Source: Nocardioides insulae DSM 17944 (lineage in GTDB: Bacteria; Actinomycetota; Actinomycetes; Propionibacteriales; Nocardioidaceae). Taken from it: DNA of 61,230 nucleotides. The notes under the pieces are model-generated. The model worked only from the letters and a program-made list of their open reading frames with translations, searched no databases and had not been told where the DNA came from. Positions 35,683 through 44,536 of the stretch are shown here, one piece after another (the stretch's first letter is position 1; every line of letters starts with the position of its first letter). The translations under genes were made by a program, and so were the position numbers. Where the stretch lies: the NCBI RefSeq assembly GCF_000422825.1, contig NZ_AUGU01000001.1, positions 1 through 61,230 of the forward strand, given 5' to 3'.

Positions 35683-36921
35683 ATGCCAATCGACCCTCTG
35701 ACGTCAGCGAACACCGCTGCTGCCGTCTCCTCCCGCCCTGGTGCCCAGCCCCGAGCCGGGCGCACCCAGGGCTTCCTGCTGATGTTCATCAGCTGCCTTC
35801 CCATCCTGGGCGCGGTGCTGCTGGCGCCGATCCTGCCGACGATGCAGGACCACTTCGGCGACGGTGCCCAGGCCACCGCGCTGGTGCCGCTGACCCTGAC
35901 CGCACCGGCGCTGATGGTGGGTCTGCTGGCCCCCTTCGCCGGCGGGTTCGTGGACAAGTTCGGCCGCAAGCGGCTGCTGGTGATCGGACTGGTCGTGTAC
36001 GCCGCCTTCGGCACCGCCCCGATCTGGCTGGACGGGCTGGTCCCGATCGTGCTCAGCCGCATCGGAGTCGGCATCGCCGAGGCCGCGATCATGACCTGCT
36101 GCACCACCCTGATCGCCGACTACTTCTCCGGCAGCGAGCGGGACCGCTGGCTGGGTCTGCAGACGGTCTTCGCCTCCGTCTCTGCGACCCTCTTCTTCGC
36201 CCTCGGCGGTGCGCTGGGCGCGCACAGCTGGCGCACGCCGTTCTGGCTCTACGCCTCCAGCCTGATCTTCGCGGTGTTGGCCGCGACCCTGCTCTGGCAG
36301 CCGCATGCCGAGGGGCACAAGGCCGGCGCGGCCGCCAAGCACGAGCTGCCGCCGTTCCCGTGGAACCGGGTGCTGGTGCCGGCCGCGGTGACCCTCTTCG
36401 GTGGCATCGTCTTCTACACCCCGATCGTGGAACTGCCCTACGTGCTCGACGAGATCGGCATCACCGCCGTGCCCGCGATCGGCGCGGTCACCGCGATCGC
36501 CTCGCTGGCCACCGCGGTCGGCGCCTTCACCTTCGGTCGGATCTCGCAGCGCGGTACGGCGGTCCTGCTGCCCACCGCGTTCGCCCTGGCCGGCGTGGGA
36601 CTGGCGCTGGTCGGTCTCACCGAGGCGCTGCCGGTGATCGTGGCGGGCGCGATCATCGCCTCCGCCGGCACCGGCCTGATGCTCCCGACCCTGCTCACCT
36701 GGGCGCTGTCCGGTCTCACCTTCGAGGACCGCGGCCGCGGCACCGGGATGTGGACCGCCGCACTGTTCCTCGGCGAGTTCATCTGCCCGCTGCTCATCGT
36801 CGCCCTCACCGCGGCGGTCGGCGGACTGGGCGGCGCGCTGATCCTCGTCGGCGTGGTGGCCCTGGTCATGGCCGTGCTCACCCGGCGGCTCCTGACCCGG
36901 CGCACCGCCGTCGCAGCCTGA
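35683..36921 (+). CDS. MFS transporter (probable aromatic acid or metabolite carrier)
   Basis: 412 aa with 12 predicted helices. The loop GGFVDKFGRKRLLVIGLVVYA after helix 2 is the MFS motif A. An N-terminal hydrophilic Ala/Ser-rich stretch of about 30 residues precedes helix 1. It is placed after lysR and before a Tat-exported hydrolase, so it may import the substrate of the meta-cleavage pathway or export an inhibitor. Start ATG 35683 with GGGAGA nearby; the frame extends upstream without similarity. Confidence 0.88.
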   Translation: MPIDPLTSANTAAAVSSRPGAQPRAGRTQGFLLMFISCLPILGAVLLAPILPTMQDHFGDGAQATALVPLTLTAPALMVGLLAPFAGGFVDKFGRKRLLVIGLVVYAAFGTAPIWLDGLVPIVLSRIGVGIAEAAIMTCCTTLIADYFSGSERDRWLGLQTVFASVSATLFFALGGALGAHSWRTPFWLYASSLIFAVLAATLLWQPHAEGHKAGAAAKHELPPFPWNRVLVPAAVTLFGGIVFYTPIVELPYVLDEIGITAVPAIGAVTAIASLATAVGAFTFGRISQRGTAVLLPTAFALAGVGLALVGLTEALPVIVAGAIIASAGTGLMLPTLLTWALSGLTFEDRGRGTGMWTAALFLGEFICPLLIVALTAAVGGLGGALILVGVVALVMAVLTRRLLTRRTAVAA

Positions 36922-36958
36922 GCCTCCCTCACCGACTCCCGACCCGAAAGGCCCCCTC

Positions 36959-38185
36959 ATGTGTCATGTCCTCAACCAGGCCGTCGCCTCGGTCCCCAAG
37001 ACCGACCGTCGTCGACTGCTGTCGATGGCGGGACTCGGTGCCGCGGGCATCGCGGCGGCGGGTGTCGCCGGTGCCGCGCCGGCCGCTGCCTCGCCCGGTC
37101 GGCGCGGTCGGCTCGAACAGGGCAGGGGCAAGGTGCCCGGCGGTGCCGGACGTCGTACCCGGGTCGTGATGCTGGGTACGGCGGGCGGCCCGGCGCTGGT
37201 CGATCCCGACCGGCACGGGGTCTCGACCGCCATCGTCTACGAGGACAAGGTGTACGTCGTCGACCTCGGCGTCGGTTCGTTCAACCGGTTGGAGCAGAGC
37301 GGGTTGGCACCGGACACCGGGCTCGGGTCGAGCCTGTCCTGGGTGCGCGGCATCTTCTTCACCCACCTGCACAGCGACCACACCGTCGACTGGCCGGCGG
37401 TGTACGCGACCGGGTCGATGAACATCGTCGAGCGTGCGGGCGACCCGATCCAGGTCTTCGGGCCGGGGTCGCGCGACACCCTCACCCGGGTCTACCCGCC
37501 GACCCGCCCGGCACCGGCGCTGGTCAACCCGGAGGACCCGACGCCGGGGATCTCGTCCATGACCCGGCACCTGCGCAACGCCTTCGCCCAGGACTTCAAC
37601 GACCGGCTGCGGGACAGCAACTTCCCCGACCCCGATTCGCTCTTCCAGGTGCACGACATCGACCACTCGGGCCTGTGGACCGTCGACCCGCAGGGCATCC
37701 CGCCCCGGCTGGATGCGCCGATCCGGGTGTGGGAGGACGGTGACGTCAAGGTCACCGCCACCCTCGTCGACCACCGGCCCACCGCGCCGGCCTACGGCTT
37801 CCGGTTCGACACCCCCGACGGTTCGGTGGTGGTCTCCGGCGACACCTGCGTGAGCCAGAACCTGATCGATCTGGCCCGCGGCGCCGACGTGCTGGTGCAC
37901 GAGGTCATCGACCCGGCGTTCGTCGACCAACTCACGGCCTCGCTGCCGCCCGGCACGGCCGAGTCGGTGCGCGAGCACCTGCTGATCTCGCACACCACCA
38001 TCGAGCAGGTCGGTCGCGACGTTGCCGAGCCCGCGGGGGTCGGCACCCTCGCCCTGACCCACATGGTGCCGGGGACGGCACCCACCTCGACCTGGCGGAA
38101 GGCGCAGCGCGGCTTCTCCGGCGAACTCGTCATCGGCGAGGACCTGCTCGAGATCGGTGTCGGCCGGGCCCGCTGGAGGGCGTGA
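36959..38185 (+). CDS. Tat-exported metallo-beta-lactamase-fold hydrolase
   Basis: 408 aa. The N-terminus has a twin-arginine-like signal (TDRRRLLSMAG at 15-25, hydrophobic Ala/Gly core to about 46). The mature domain carries THLHSDHTVDW (zinc ligands), a His in TLVDHRP, SGDTCVS with Asp, and a closing LTHMVP, as in arylsulfatase/RNase Z-like MBL proteins. It probably hydrolyses an ester, lactone or sulfate outside the membrane, which could release the substrate for the adjacent transporter (inference). It follows the MFS gene by 37 bp, so the two are likely co-transcribed. Confidence 0.87.
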   Translation: MCHVLNQAVASVPKTDRRRLLSMAGLGAAGIAAAGVAGAAPAAASPGRRGRLEQGRGKVPGGAGRRTRVVMLGTAGGPALVDPDRHGVSTAIVYEDKVYVVDLGVGSFNRLEQSGLAPDTGLGSSLSWVRGIFFTHLHSDHTVDWPAVYATGSMNIVERAGDPIQVFGPGSRDTLTRVYPPTRPAPALVNPEDPTPGISSMTRHLRNAFAQDFNDRLRDSNFPDPDSLFQVHDIDHSGLWTVDPQGIPPRLDAPIRVWEDGDVKVTATLVDHRPTAPAYGFRFDTPDGSVVVSGDTCVSQNLIDLARGADVLVHEVIDPAFVDQLTASLPPGTAESVREHLLISHTTIEQVGRDVAEPAGVGTLALTHMVPGTAPTSTWRKAQRGFSGELVIGEDLLEIGVGRARWRA

Positions 38186-38318
38186 GCTTCGGCCCCGACC
38201 GCCGGGCCGGCCCAGGGGTTCCAGCGCGGGGTGGAATCCGGGACGGTTCGGCGGGATGGGGCCCACTCGGCGCGGCGGACCCTGTTCAGCGGGGGCCGCA
38301 CCGGGCAGGCTGGCTGCC

Positions 38319-39554
38319 ATGACGACCGAGAACGGTTCCAGTCCGAGCATCGTCGTGGTGGGTGGCGGCCTGGCCGGCGCCAGTGCCGTGCGGGAGTTGC
38401 GCGAGGCCGGTCACGACGGGCCGATCAGTCTCGTCGCGGCCGAGCCGCACCCGCCCTACGAGCGCCCGCCGCTGTCCAAGGGGATCCTGCTCGGCACCGC
38501 CGAGGCCGAGTCCGCGCAGGTGCTCGAGACGCAGTGGTACGCCGATCACGACGTGTCGCTGTTCACCGGCACGGCCGTCACCGGGCTCGACCCGGCCGCG
38601 GGGCAGGTGCTGCTCGGCGACACCCATCTGGCCTATGACCGGCTGCTGCTGGCGACCGGGTCGGTGCCCCGCCGCCTGCCCGAGCTGGACGCCCACCATC
38701 TGCCGGTCACCTACCTGCGGATCCTGGAGGAGTCGGTCGCCCTGCGGGGCTGGCTGGTGGGTGCGACCGACGGCCACCTGCTGATCGTCGGCGCCGGCTG
38801 GATCGGCCTGGAGATCGCCTCCGCCGCCCGCCAGGCCGGGATCCGGGTCACCGTGGTCGACCCCGCCGATCAACCCCTGCTCAAGGTGCTCGGACCGGAG
38901 GTTGCGCCGTACTTCGCCGCCCTGCACCGCAGCCACGACGTCGACCTGCGCCTCGGCGTCACCGTGCAGGAGGCCCTGGCGGACGGCGCGGTCATGCTCA
39001 GCGACGGCGACACCGTGCGACCCGACCTGATCGCGGTCGGGATCGGGGTGGCCCCCGACGACCGGCTCGCCCGCGCTGCCGGTCTCGCGGTCGAGGACGG
39101 CGTCCTGGTCGACGCGTCCCTGCGCACCAGCGACCCGCGGATCTTCGCCGCCGGCGACGTCGCCAACCACGACCACCCGGTGCTCGGTCGCCGGATCCGG
39201 GTGGAGCACTGGGACACCGCGATCCACCAGGGCCGCGCGGCCGCGCGGGCGATGCTGGGCCAGGGGGCGCCGTACGAGCGACTGCCCTACTTCTTCACCG
39301 ATCAGTACGACATGGGTATCGAGTACGTCGGCAGCGTCGGCCCCGACGGCTACGACGAGGTGGCGATCCGAGGGGACGACCTGGTCGCCGGCCTGAGCGC
39401 GCTGTGGATCAAGGACGGGGTCATCGTGGCCGGCATGCACGCCAACGACTGGGACGCCATCGACGACCTGCGTGCCCTGGTCGGCGGCCCCGCCCCCGAG
39501 GGCACCACCGACCCGGAGGTCACCCTGGGCGATCTCGCCTCCCGGTTGGGGTGA
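38319..39554 (+). CDS. FAD-dependent ferredoxin reductase-type oxidoreductase
   Basis: 411 aa of the rubredoxin/putidaredoxin reductase family. FAD motif VVVGGGLAGASAVRELR near 12-28, NAD motif IVGAGWIGLEIASAAR near 153-168, PPYERPPLSK near 45-54, the FAD-contacting IFAAGDVA near 269-276, and a C-terminal reductase-C domain with WIKDGVIVAGMHAND. It would transfer electrons from NADH to a ferredoxin feeding a P450 or a Rieske oxygenase. No ferredoxin gene is adjacent. ATG at 38319; the upstream frame is spurious. Confidence 0.9.
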   Translation: MTTENGSSPSIVVVGGGLAGASAVRELREAGHDGPISLVAAEPHPPYERPPLSKGILLGTAEAESAQVLETQWYADHDVSLFTGTAVTGLDPAAGQVLLGDTHLAYDRLLLATGSVPRRLPELDAHHLPVTYLRILEESVALRGWLVGATDGHLLIVGAGWIGLEIASAARQAGIRVTVVDPADQPLLKVLGPEVAPYFAALHRSHDVDLRLGVTVQEALADGAVMLSDGDTVRPDLIAVGIGVAPDDRLARAAGLAVEDGVLVDASLRTSDPRIFAAGDVANHDHPVLGRRIRVEHWDTAIHQGRAAARAMLGQGAPYERLPYFFTDQYDMGIEYVGSVGPDGYDEVAIRGDDLVAGLSALWIKDGVIVAGMHANDWDAIDDLRALVGGPAPEGTTDPEVTLGDLASRLG

Positions 39555-39586
39555 GACCCGGCTCACGCTCGCACTAGGGTGAGCCC

Positions 39587-40633
39587 ATGAGCGGACTCAA
39601 GCTGGGACTGGGCCAGGGCTACTGGGGCTCGGGCCCGCCCCAGGGAATGGTCGAGGCGGCCAAGACCGCCGAGGAGCTGGGCTACGACTCGGTGTGGACC
39701 GCCGAGGCCTACGGCAGCGACTGCTTCACCCCGCTGTCGTGGCTCGGCGCGCACACCTCGCGCCTCAAGCTCGGCACCGGCATCGTCCAGCTCTCCGCGC
39801 GCACCCCCACCGCGACCGCGATGGCGGCGATGACCCTCGACCACCTCTCCGGGGGCCGGATGGTGCTGGGGATCGGCGCCTCCGGACCACAGGTGGTGGA
39901 GGGCTGGTACGGCCAGCCCTATCCCAAGCCATTGGCCCGCACGAGGGAGTACGTCGACATCCTGCGCGCGACGTTCGCGCGCGAGGTGGTCACCTACGAG
40001 GGCGAGTTCTACCGACTGCCCTACGACGGCACGCTGGGCCCGCGCAGCTCCGGCCTGGGCAAGCCGCTCAAGTCGACCCTGCACCCCCGGCGTACCGACA
40101 TCCCGATCCTGCTGGCCGCCGAGGGACCCAAGAACGTCGCCCTCGCCGGGGAGATCGCGGACGGCTGGATCCCGATGCTCTACGGCCCCGAGCACACCCA
40201 GTACTACGACGACGCCCTGGCCGAGGGCTTCGCCCGCCGCGAGGGCGGTCGGCCCGACGACTTCCAGATCTCCTGCCTCACCTCCGTCGTCGTCGACGAC
40301 GACCTGGAGAAGGCGGCCGACCAGGTGCGGCCCTTCCTGGCGCTCTACGTCGGCGGGATGGGGGCCAAGGGCGCCAACTTCCACTACGCCGCGGTGGCGC
40401 GGATGGGGTTCGAGGCCGAGTGCGCGGTGATCCAGGAGCACTACCTGGCCGGGCGCAAGGCCGAGGCGATCGCGGCGGTGCCCACCTCGATGGTGGAGAA
40501 GATCTCGCTGATCGGCCCGAAGGAGAAGATCCGAGATGACCTCGAGGCCTGGAAGGAATCGCCCGTGACGACCCTGTTGGTCGGCAACAACGACCCCGAG
40601 GTGATGCGGATGATGGCGGAGTACGTCCTGTGA
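39587..40633 (+). CDS. LLM-class (luciferase-like) F420- or FMN-dependent oxidoreductase
   Basis: 348 aa TIM-barrel oxidoreductase: LGYDSVWTAEAYGSDCFTPL, LKLGTGIVQLSARTPTATAMAA, LDHLSGGRMVLGIGASGPQVVEGWYG and PILLAAEGPKNVALAGEIADGWIP are hallmarks of the actinobacterial F420-dependent LLM subgroup. The substrate is unknown; relatives act on hydride transfers in lipid and xenobiotic metabolism. It ends in a GTGA overlap with the NTF2-like gene, indicating a two-gene operon. Confidence 0.9.
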   Translation: MSGLKLGLGQGYWGSGPPQGMVEAAKTAEELGYDSVWTAEAYGSDCFTPLSWLGAHTSRLKLGTGIVQLSARTPTATAMAAMTLDHLSGGRMVLGIGASGPQVVEGWYGQPYPKPLARTREYVDILRATFAREVVTYEGEFYRLPYDGTLGPRSSGLGKPLKSTLHPRRTDIPILLAAEGPKNVALAGEIADGWIPMLYGPEHTQYYDDALAEGFARREGGRPDDFQISCLTSVVVDDDLEKAADQVRPFLALYVGGMGAKGANFHYAAVARMGFEAECAVIQEHYLAGRKAEAIAAVPTSMVEKISLIGPKEKIRDDLEAWKESPVTTLLVGNNDPEVMRMMAEYVL

Positions 40634-41034
40634 GCGCCGTGACCGAGGCCCCGGACACGGTGCGACGCTGGCACGCCGCCGCGGCGAGCAAGGACCCCGC
40701 CCGGATCCCCGAACTGCTGGCGCAGGACGTCGTGTTCAAGAGCCCCGCGGTCTTCACGCCGCAGGAGGGCATCGAGAGGACCACGGCGTACCTCGCTGCC
40801 GCCTTCGCGGTGCTCAACCCCACCCTGGTCTACCAGCGGGAGTGGTATGCCGAGGACTCCGCGGTGCTCGAGTTCAGCTGCGACCTCGACGGCATCTCGG
40901 TGCAGGGCATCGACATGTTCACCTGGAACGCTGAGGGTCTGATCACCGATTTCACCGTGATGGTCCGGCCGGTCAAGGGACTGCAGAAGGTGATCGAACT
41001 GATGTCCGCGCAGCTGACCTCCCAGGCCGGCTGA
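40630..41034 (+). CDS. NTF2-like (SnoaL-type) domain protein
   Basis: 134 aa. VRRWHAAAASKDPARIPELLAQDVVFKSPAVFTPQEG opens a typical NTF2-like cone fold, ending with FTWNAEGLITDFTVMVRPVKGLQKVIELM. Members bind small molecules, and some act as isomerases or cyclases. The GTG start overlaps the LLM gene stop, so the two are translationally coupled; a shared pathway is likely. Confidence 0.86.
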   Translation: MSAVTEAPDTVRRWHAAAASKDPARIPELLAQDVVFKSPAVFTPQEGIERTTAYLAAAFAVLNPTLVYQREWYAEDSAVLEFSCDLDGISVQGIDMFTWNAEGLITDFTVMVRPVKGLQKVIELMSAQLTSQAG

Positions 41035-41063
41035 GCCGGCGTTCCGCGGCCGAGTCCGTCGCG

Positions 41064-41098
41064 GCCGGCGGTGCGGCATCGGCTGTCGCACCGCCGGC
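41064..41098 (+). terminator. Hairpin terminator after the LLM-NTF2 operon
   Basis: Perfect 12-bp arms GCCGGCGGTGCG and CGCACCGCCGGC with an 11-nt loop, 30 bp after the NTF2-like stop and before gpgS. Confidence 0.75.
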
Positions 41099-41216
41099 TC
41101 CCACCGAGGTCGGCAGCGCACGTCGAGGCGGCCCGACGCCTGGTTCGACGCACGGTCCGAAGCCCTGGCGGGCACCCGCCGCGGCCGCGCTCCGGCCGGT
41201 GGATAGGGTCGCGAGC

Positions 41217-42113
41217 ATGGCCGGGTGGTTCGAGGACAACACCCACCACTGGGAGGACTGGTCGCTGGACGAGCTCCTGGTGGCCAAGGGCGAGCACCGG
41301 ATCAGCCTGGTCGTGCCCGCCCGCAACGAGGCGGCCACGGTGGGTGACGTCGTACGCCGGTTGCGGTCCTCGCCGGCGGGACAGCGGCTGGTGGACGAGG
41401 TCGTGGTGATCGACTCCGACTCCACCGACGCCACCGCACGGGTGGCCTCGGAGGCCGGCGCGGTGGTGCACGCCGCCGCGGGCATCCGTCCCGACCTGGG
41501 GAGCCATCCGGGCAAGGGCGAGGCGATGTGGAAGTCGCTGTTCGTGGCCACCGGCGACCTGATCGTCTTCATCGACGCCGACCTCACCGAATGGGACGAG
41601 CACTTCGTGCCCGGCCTGCTCGGGCCGCTGCTGACCCGGCCGGAGGTGAGCCTGGTCAAGGGCTTCTACCGTCGCCCCGGTGAACACGGGCTGGACGGTG
41701 GCCGGGTCACCGAACTCGTCGCCCGTCCGCTGATCGCGCTGCTCGCCCCCGAACTCGCCGACCTGGTCCAGCCGCTGGCGGGGGAGTGGGCGGTACGCCG
41801 GAGCCTCTTCGAGACGCTGTCGGTGCCGACCGGGTACGCCGTCGAGCTGGCCTCGCTGGTCGACACCGTGGCCGGCCACGGGATGAGCGCGCTCGCCCAG
41901 GTCGATCTGGGCCGCCGCGGTCACCGGCATCAGGACCTGCTCGACCTGGGCGTGATGGCCACCCAGTTGCTCGCCGCGATGGCGCGCCGGGTGGGTGCCG
42001 AGGCGGAGGGGGAGCGGGTCGTGTTGGAACAGTTCGTGCCCGGTGACCGGATCACCCGGGACACTCGATCGGTGCTGGTGGCTGAGCGGCCGCCGGCGCA
42101 GGAGGTTCGATGA
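41217..42113 (+). CDS. gpgS: Glucosyl-3-phosphoglycerate synthase GpgS
   Basis: 298 aa GT81-type glycosyltransferase that makes glucosyl-3-phosphoglycerate, the precursor of methylglucose lipopolysaccharides and glucosylglycerate. Evidence: N-terminal WSLDELLVAKGEHRISLVVPARNEAATVG, the metal-binding FIDADLTEWD, GKGEAMWKSL, and QPLAGEWAVRR typical of GpgS. Slightly shorter than the mycobacterial enzyme (324 aa). Start ATG at 41217, seven codons inside the longest frame. Followed with an ATGA overlap by the folP2-like gene, as in M. tuberculosis (Rv1207-Rv1208 neighbourhood). Confidence 0.9.
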   Translation: MAGWFEDNTHHWEDWSLDELLVAKGEHRISLVVPARNEAATVGDVVRRLRSSPAGQRLVDEVVVIDSDSTDATARVASEAGAVVHAAAGIRPDLGSHPGKGEAMWKSLFVATGDLIVFIDADLTEWDEHFVPGLLGPLLTRPEVSLVKGFYRRPGEHGLDGGRVTELVARPLIALLAPELADLVQPLAGEWAVRRSLFETLSVPTGYAVELASLVDTVAGHGMSALAQVDLGRRGHRHQDLLDLGVMATQLLAAMARRVGAEAEGERVVLEQFVPGDRITRDTRSVLVAERPPAQEVR

Positions 42114-42967
42114 GGCTCGGCCGGCATCACTTCGACGACGATCAGCCGCTGATGATGGCGATCGTCAACCGCACCCCGGACTCGTTCTACGACCGGGGCG
42201 CGACCTGGGCGGAGGACGCAGCCTTCGAGCGGGTGCGCACCGTCGTCGAGCAGGGCGCCGAGATCGTCGACATCGGCGGGATCAAGGCGGCCCCCGGCGT
42301 GGAGATCGGGCCGGCGGAGGAGAAGGCCCGGGTGGTCGACTTCGTCGCCCGGGTGCGGGACACGTTCCCCCACGTGGTCATCTCCGTGGACACCTGGCGG
42401 GCCGAGGTGGGCGACGCCGTCTGCCGGGCCGGGGCCGACCTGATCAACGACGCCTGGGGCGGTGCCGACCCCGAACTCGTCGACGTCGCCGCCGCCCACG
42501 ACGTCGCCCTGGTCTGCACCCACACCGGCGGCGTCACGCCGCGCACCAGGCCCTACCGGATCGAGTACGCCGACGTCGTACGCGCCGCGATCGAGGACAC
42601 GGTGGGGTACGTCGAGCGGGCGTTGGCCGCCGGCGTGGCACGCGAGTCCCTGGTGATCGACCCGGCCCACGACTTCGGCAAGAACACCTTCCACTCCCTC
42701 GAACTCACCCGTCGGCTCGGCGAGATGGTCGCCACCGGCTGGCCGGTGCTGGTCTCGCTGTCCAACAAGGACTTCGTCGGCGAGACCCTCGACCGCCCGG
42801 TCGGCGAGCGGCTCACCGGCACGCTGGCGGCCACGTCGGTCTGCGCCCTCGCCGGCGCGCGGATCTTCCGGGTGCACGAGGTGATCGAGACCCGCGACAC
42901 CGTCGACATGGTCTGGAGCATCGCCGGGCGCCGCCGTCCCACCCACGCGATCAGGGGGATCCAGTGA
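42110..42967 (+). CDS. folP2: Dihydropteroate synthase-like protein, FolP2 type
   Basis: 285 aa TIM barrel of the pterin-binding family. MAIVNRTPDSFYDRG at 16-30 matches the first DHPS signature, but the p-aminobenzoate loop, normally GGESTRPG, reads DIGGIKAAPG at 54-63, and the usual SRK loop is SNKDFVGETL. Mycobacterial FolP2, next to gpgS, also has altered loops and does not replace FolP1 as a DHPS. So folate synthesis is doubtful, and an unknown pterin- or sugar-related role is likely. Overlaps both neighbours by 4 nt. Confidence 0.88.
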   Translation: MRLGRHHFDDDQPLMMAIVNRTPDSFYDRGATWAEDAAFERVRTVVEQGAEIVDIGGIKAAPGVEIGPAEEKARVVDFVARVRDTFPHVVISVDTWRAEVGDAVCRAGADLINDAWGGADPELVDVAAAHDVALVCTHTGGVTPRTRPYRIEYADVVRAAIEDTVGYVERALAAGVARESLVIDPAHDFGKNTFHSLELTRRLGEMVATGWPVLVSLSNKDFVGETLDRPVGERLTGTLAATSVCALAGARIFRVHEVIETRDTVDMVWSIAGRRRPTHAIRGIQ

Positions 42968-43491
42968 CCCGCATCGCCCTCGTGCCGGGCGCTCTCGCGC
43001 TGCTGCCCGAATACGCCTCCCGAACCGACCCCGTCGCACCGCTGCGCCGGGCCTGCCTGGACGCCGTCGCCTGGCTCGGGCCCGACGTCCGCGTGGTCGC
43101 CTCGCCCCAGGGGGAACGGGTCGCCGGGTCCCTCCTGTCCGCCGATTTCGCCCGCTCCGAGGTCCCCGACACCTTCGACGGTCCCCGCGAAGCGGCCTAC
43201 CTCGTGGTCGGCAACGGCACCGCCTGCCGCACCGAGAAGGCGCCCGGCCACCTCGACCCCCGCGCCGACCTGTTCGACCGGCGCATCGCCCTCGCCCTGG
43301 GGGTGGACACCGGCACCCCCGACCCCGCCGCCCTCCGCTCCGTCGACCCCGCCCTCGCCGAGGAGCTCTGGGCCGACCTCACCTGTCTCCCCCGACTCGC
43401 CGACCTCCTCGACGGCGCTCGCACCACCGCGGTCGACTACGCCGCGGACCCGTTCGGGGTCATGTACTGGGTCCTTCGCTGGCGGGCCTGA
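42964..43491 (+). CDS. Conserved hypothetical protein, class III extradiol dioxygenase-like fold (weak)
   Basis: 175 aa. MTRIALVPGALALLPEYASRTDPVAPLRRACLDAVAWLG and VRVVASPQGERVAGSLL resemble small actinobacterial proteins annotated as LigB-like/class III extradiol dioxygenase subunit B folds. No obvious full set of metal ligands can be seen, so a catalytic role is unproven. The GTG start overlaps the folP2-like stop (GTGA), placing it in the gpgS-folP2 operon. Codon use is as GC-rich as its neighbours. Confidence 0.65.
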   Translation: MTRIALVPGALALLPEYASRTDPVAPLRRACLDAVAWLGPDVRVVASPQGERVAGSLLSADFARSEVPDTFDGPREAAYLVVGNGTACRTEKAPGHLDPRADLFDRRIALALGVDTGTPDPAALRSVDPALAEELWADLTCLPRLADLLDGARTTAVDYAADPFGVMYWVLRWRA

Positions 43492-43640
43492 CTACGCCAT
43501 CTTCCCCGGCGGCTCTCGCGCGAGACCGTCGACTTGTCGAACCCGATCCGCTCCCCGCTCGATGTCCGGGCCTCCCGCACCACGAGCCCAGCCTCGATCA
43601 CACAGCGATCCGCAATCGGGTAAGGCGAAGTCTTGGGAGC

Positions 43641-43678
43641 GATCCAGACGGGCTTCGCGTCGGGGACCGGTAGCCGTT
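43641..43678 (-). repeat. Short segment shared with 18021-18058
   Basis: About 34 of 38 bases identical to the segment upstream of the AraC gene, same orientation. Here the minus strand can read RLPVPDAKPVWIA in a frame different from the KAP fragment. It suggests that a piece of another gene has been joined to the KAP relic. Confidence 0.6.
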
Positions 43679-43925
43679 CGGCTTGCGGGACGAGACTGGA
43701 CCCGCGCTGACGAACTGCACATCGGCCCAATGTGGCGCGCCACCGGCCGCACCGATGGGCGCTGCGCGCGATACGCAGCCGCCGAGGCTCTCGCGCCACC
43801 GCTTGCCAACAACGTCGTCGGGAACGGCGTCACGGATGGCGCTGAAGAACCCAGCGACCGCACCCGCATGGTCGGAGTACGCCCACGGATTGTGGGTGGT
43901 TACGTACCAGCCCGACTCCGCCAGG

Positions 43926-43973
43926 CTCTTCCCAATCTCTTCGATCAGGCTCTTCCCAATCTCTTCGATCAGG
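43926..43973 (-). repeat. Perfect 24-bp tandem duplication inside the KAP relic
   Basis: The unit CTCTTCCCAATCTCTTCGAT plus CAGG occurs twice in direct succession (43926-43949 and 43950-43973), doubling the peptide IEEIGKSL just after the P-loop. It is in frame and probably arose by replication slippage after selection was lost. Confidence 0.9.
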
Positions 43974-44536
43974 GTGGTTTTGCTGGACCCCCAGGAGCCG
44001 ACCAGCGCTGCGACGGAGCTCTCGGACTGCTCACACGGTCTGCAGAATGCGGGCCATCTGGTCGGCAAGTCGCTCGCGGTCCAGCCGGTCCTCGGACATG
44101 GTCGCCGGGTCGTCCGAGTTAAGGTTGCGTCGCTGCCGGCCGAGGCTGCGTCCAGGAGCGGCATCGGCAGCGCCGTGCTGAGCTGGTTCTGCCGCGGCCG
44201 ACGCAGTTGTGGACGGGTCAGGCTCCTGGCTGCGCCGGGTGAAATAATTACGCACACCCATTCCCTTCCTCACAGTCGTCGGGCGGAGTCGGGGCTCGCC
44301 TTGATGTTAGGGCTACGAGCCGAGAGCCTGACGTAGCTCGTCGCCATCGACTGCTCCCGGCGCCGTGGGAAGGAGCTCGATCACAAGCCGCGGAGCCTTG
44401 CACGGAGAGTCGGCCTACTCACGCGCAGCGGCCGCGATCAGGACCATCCCGTTCCGCGCGGTCCAGCAATTCGCACGGCTGAGTCTCCGGTGGCCGACCA
44501 ACCGTCGTGACGTCGTGATCGCGCAGCGACAACCTG

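Larger units (their letters stand above)
43598..44261 (-). pseudogene. Decayed KAP-family P-loop NTPase
   Basis: The reading frame is broken. A 5' piece starts MGVRNYFTRRSQ (ATG 44261 after AGGAAGG) and ends at a stop at 44031 after DRLDRERLADQMARILQTV, the usual start of KAP NTPases. A second frame continues with VAALVGSWGSSKTTLIEEIG (a P-loop whose last Gly is Ser), then WYVTTHNPWAYSDHAGAVAGFFSAIRD, the KAP signature after the P-loop. Similarity then fades near 43780, so at least one frameshift and a large 3' loss occurred. Intact KAP proteins are membrane-linked ATPases often found on mobile or defence islands. The 44262-44536 stretch beyond it holds nothing recognisable. Confidence 0.8.
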
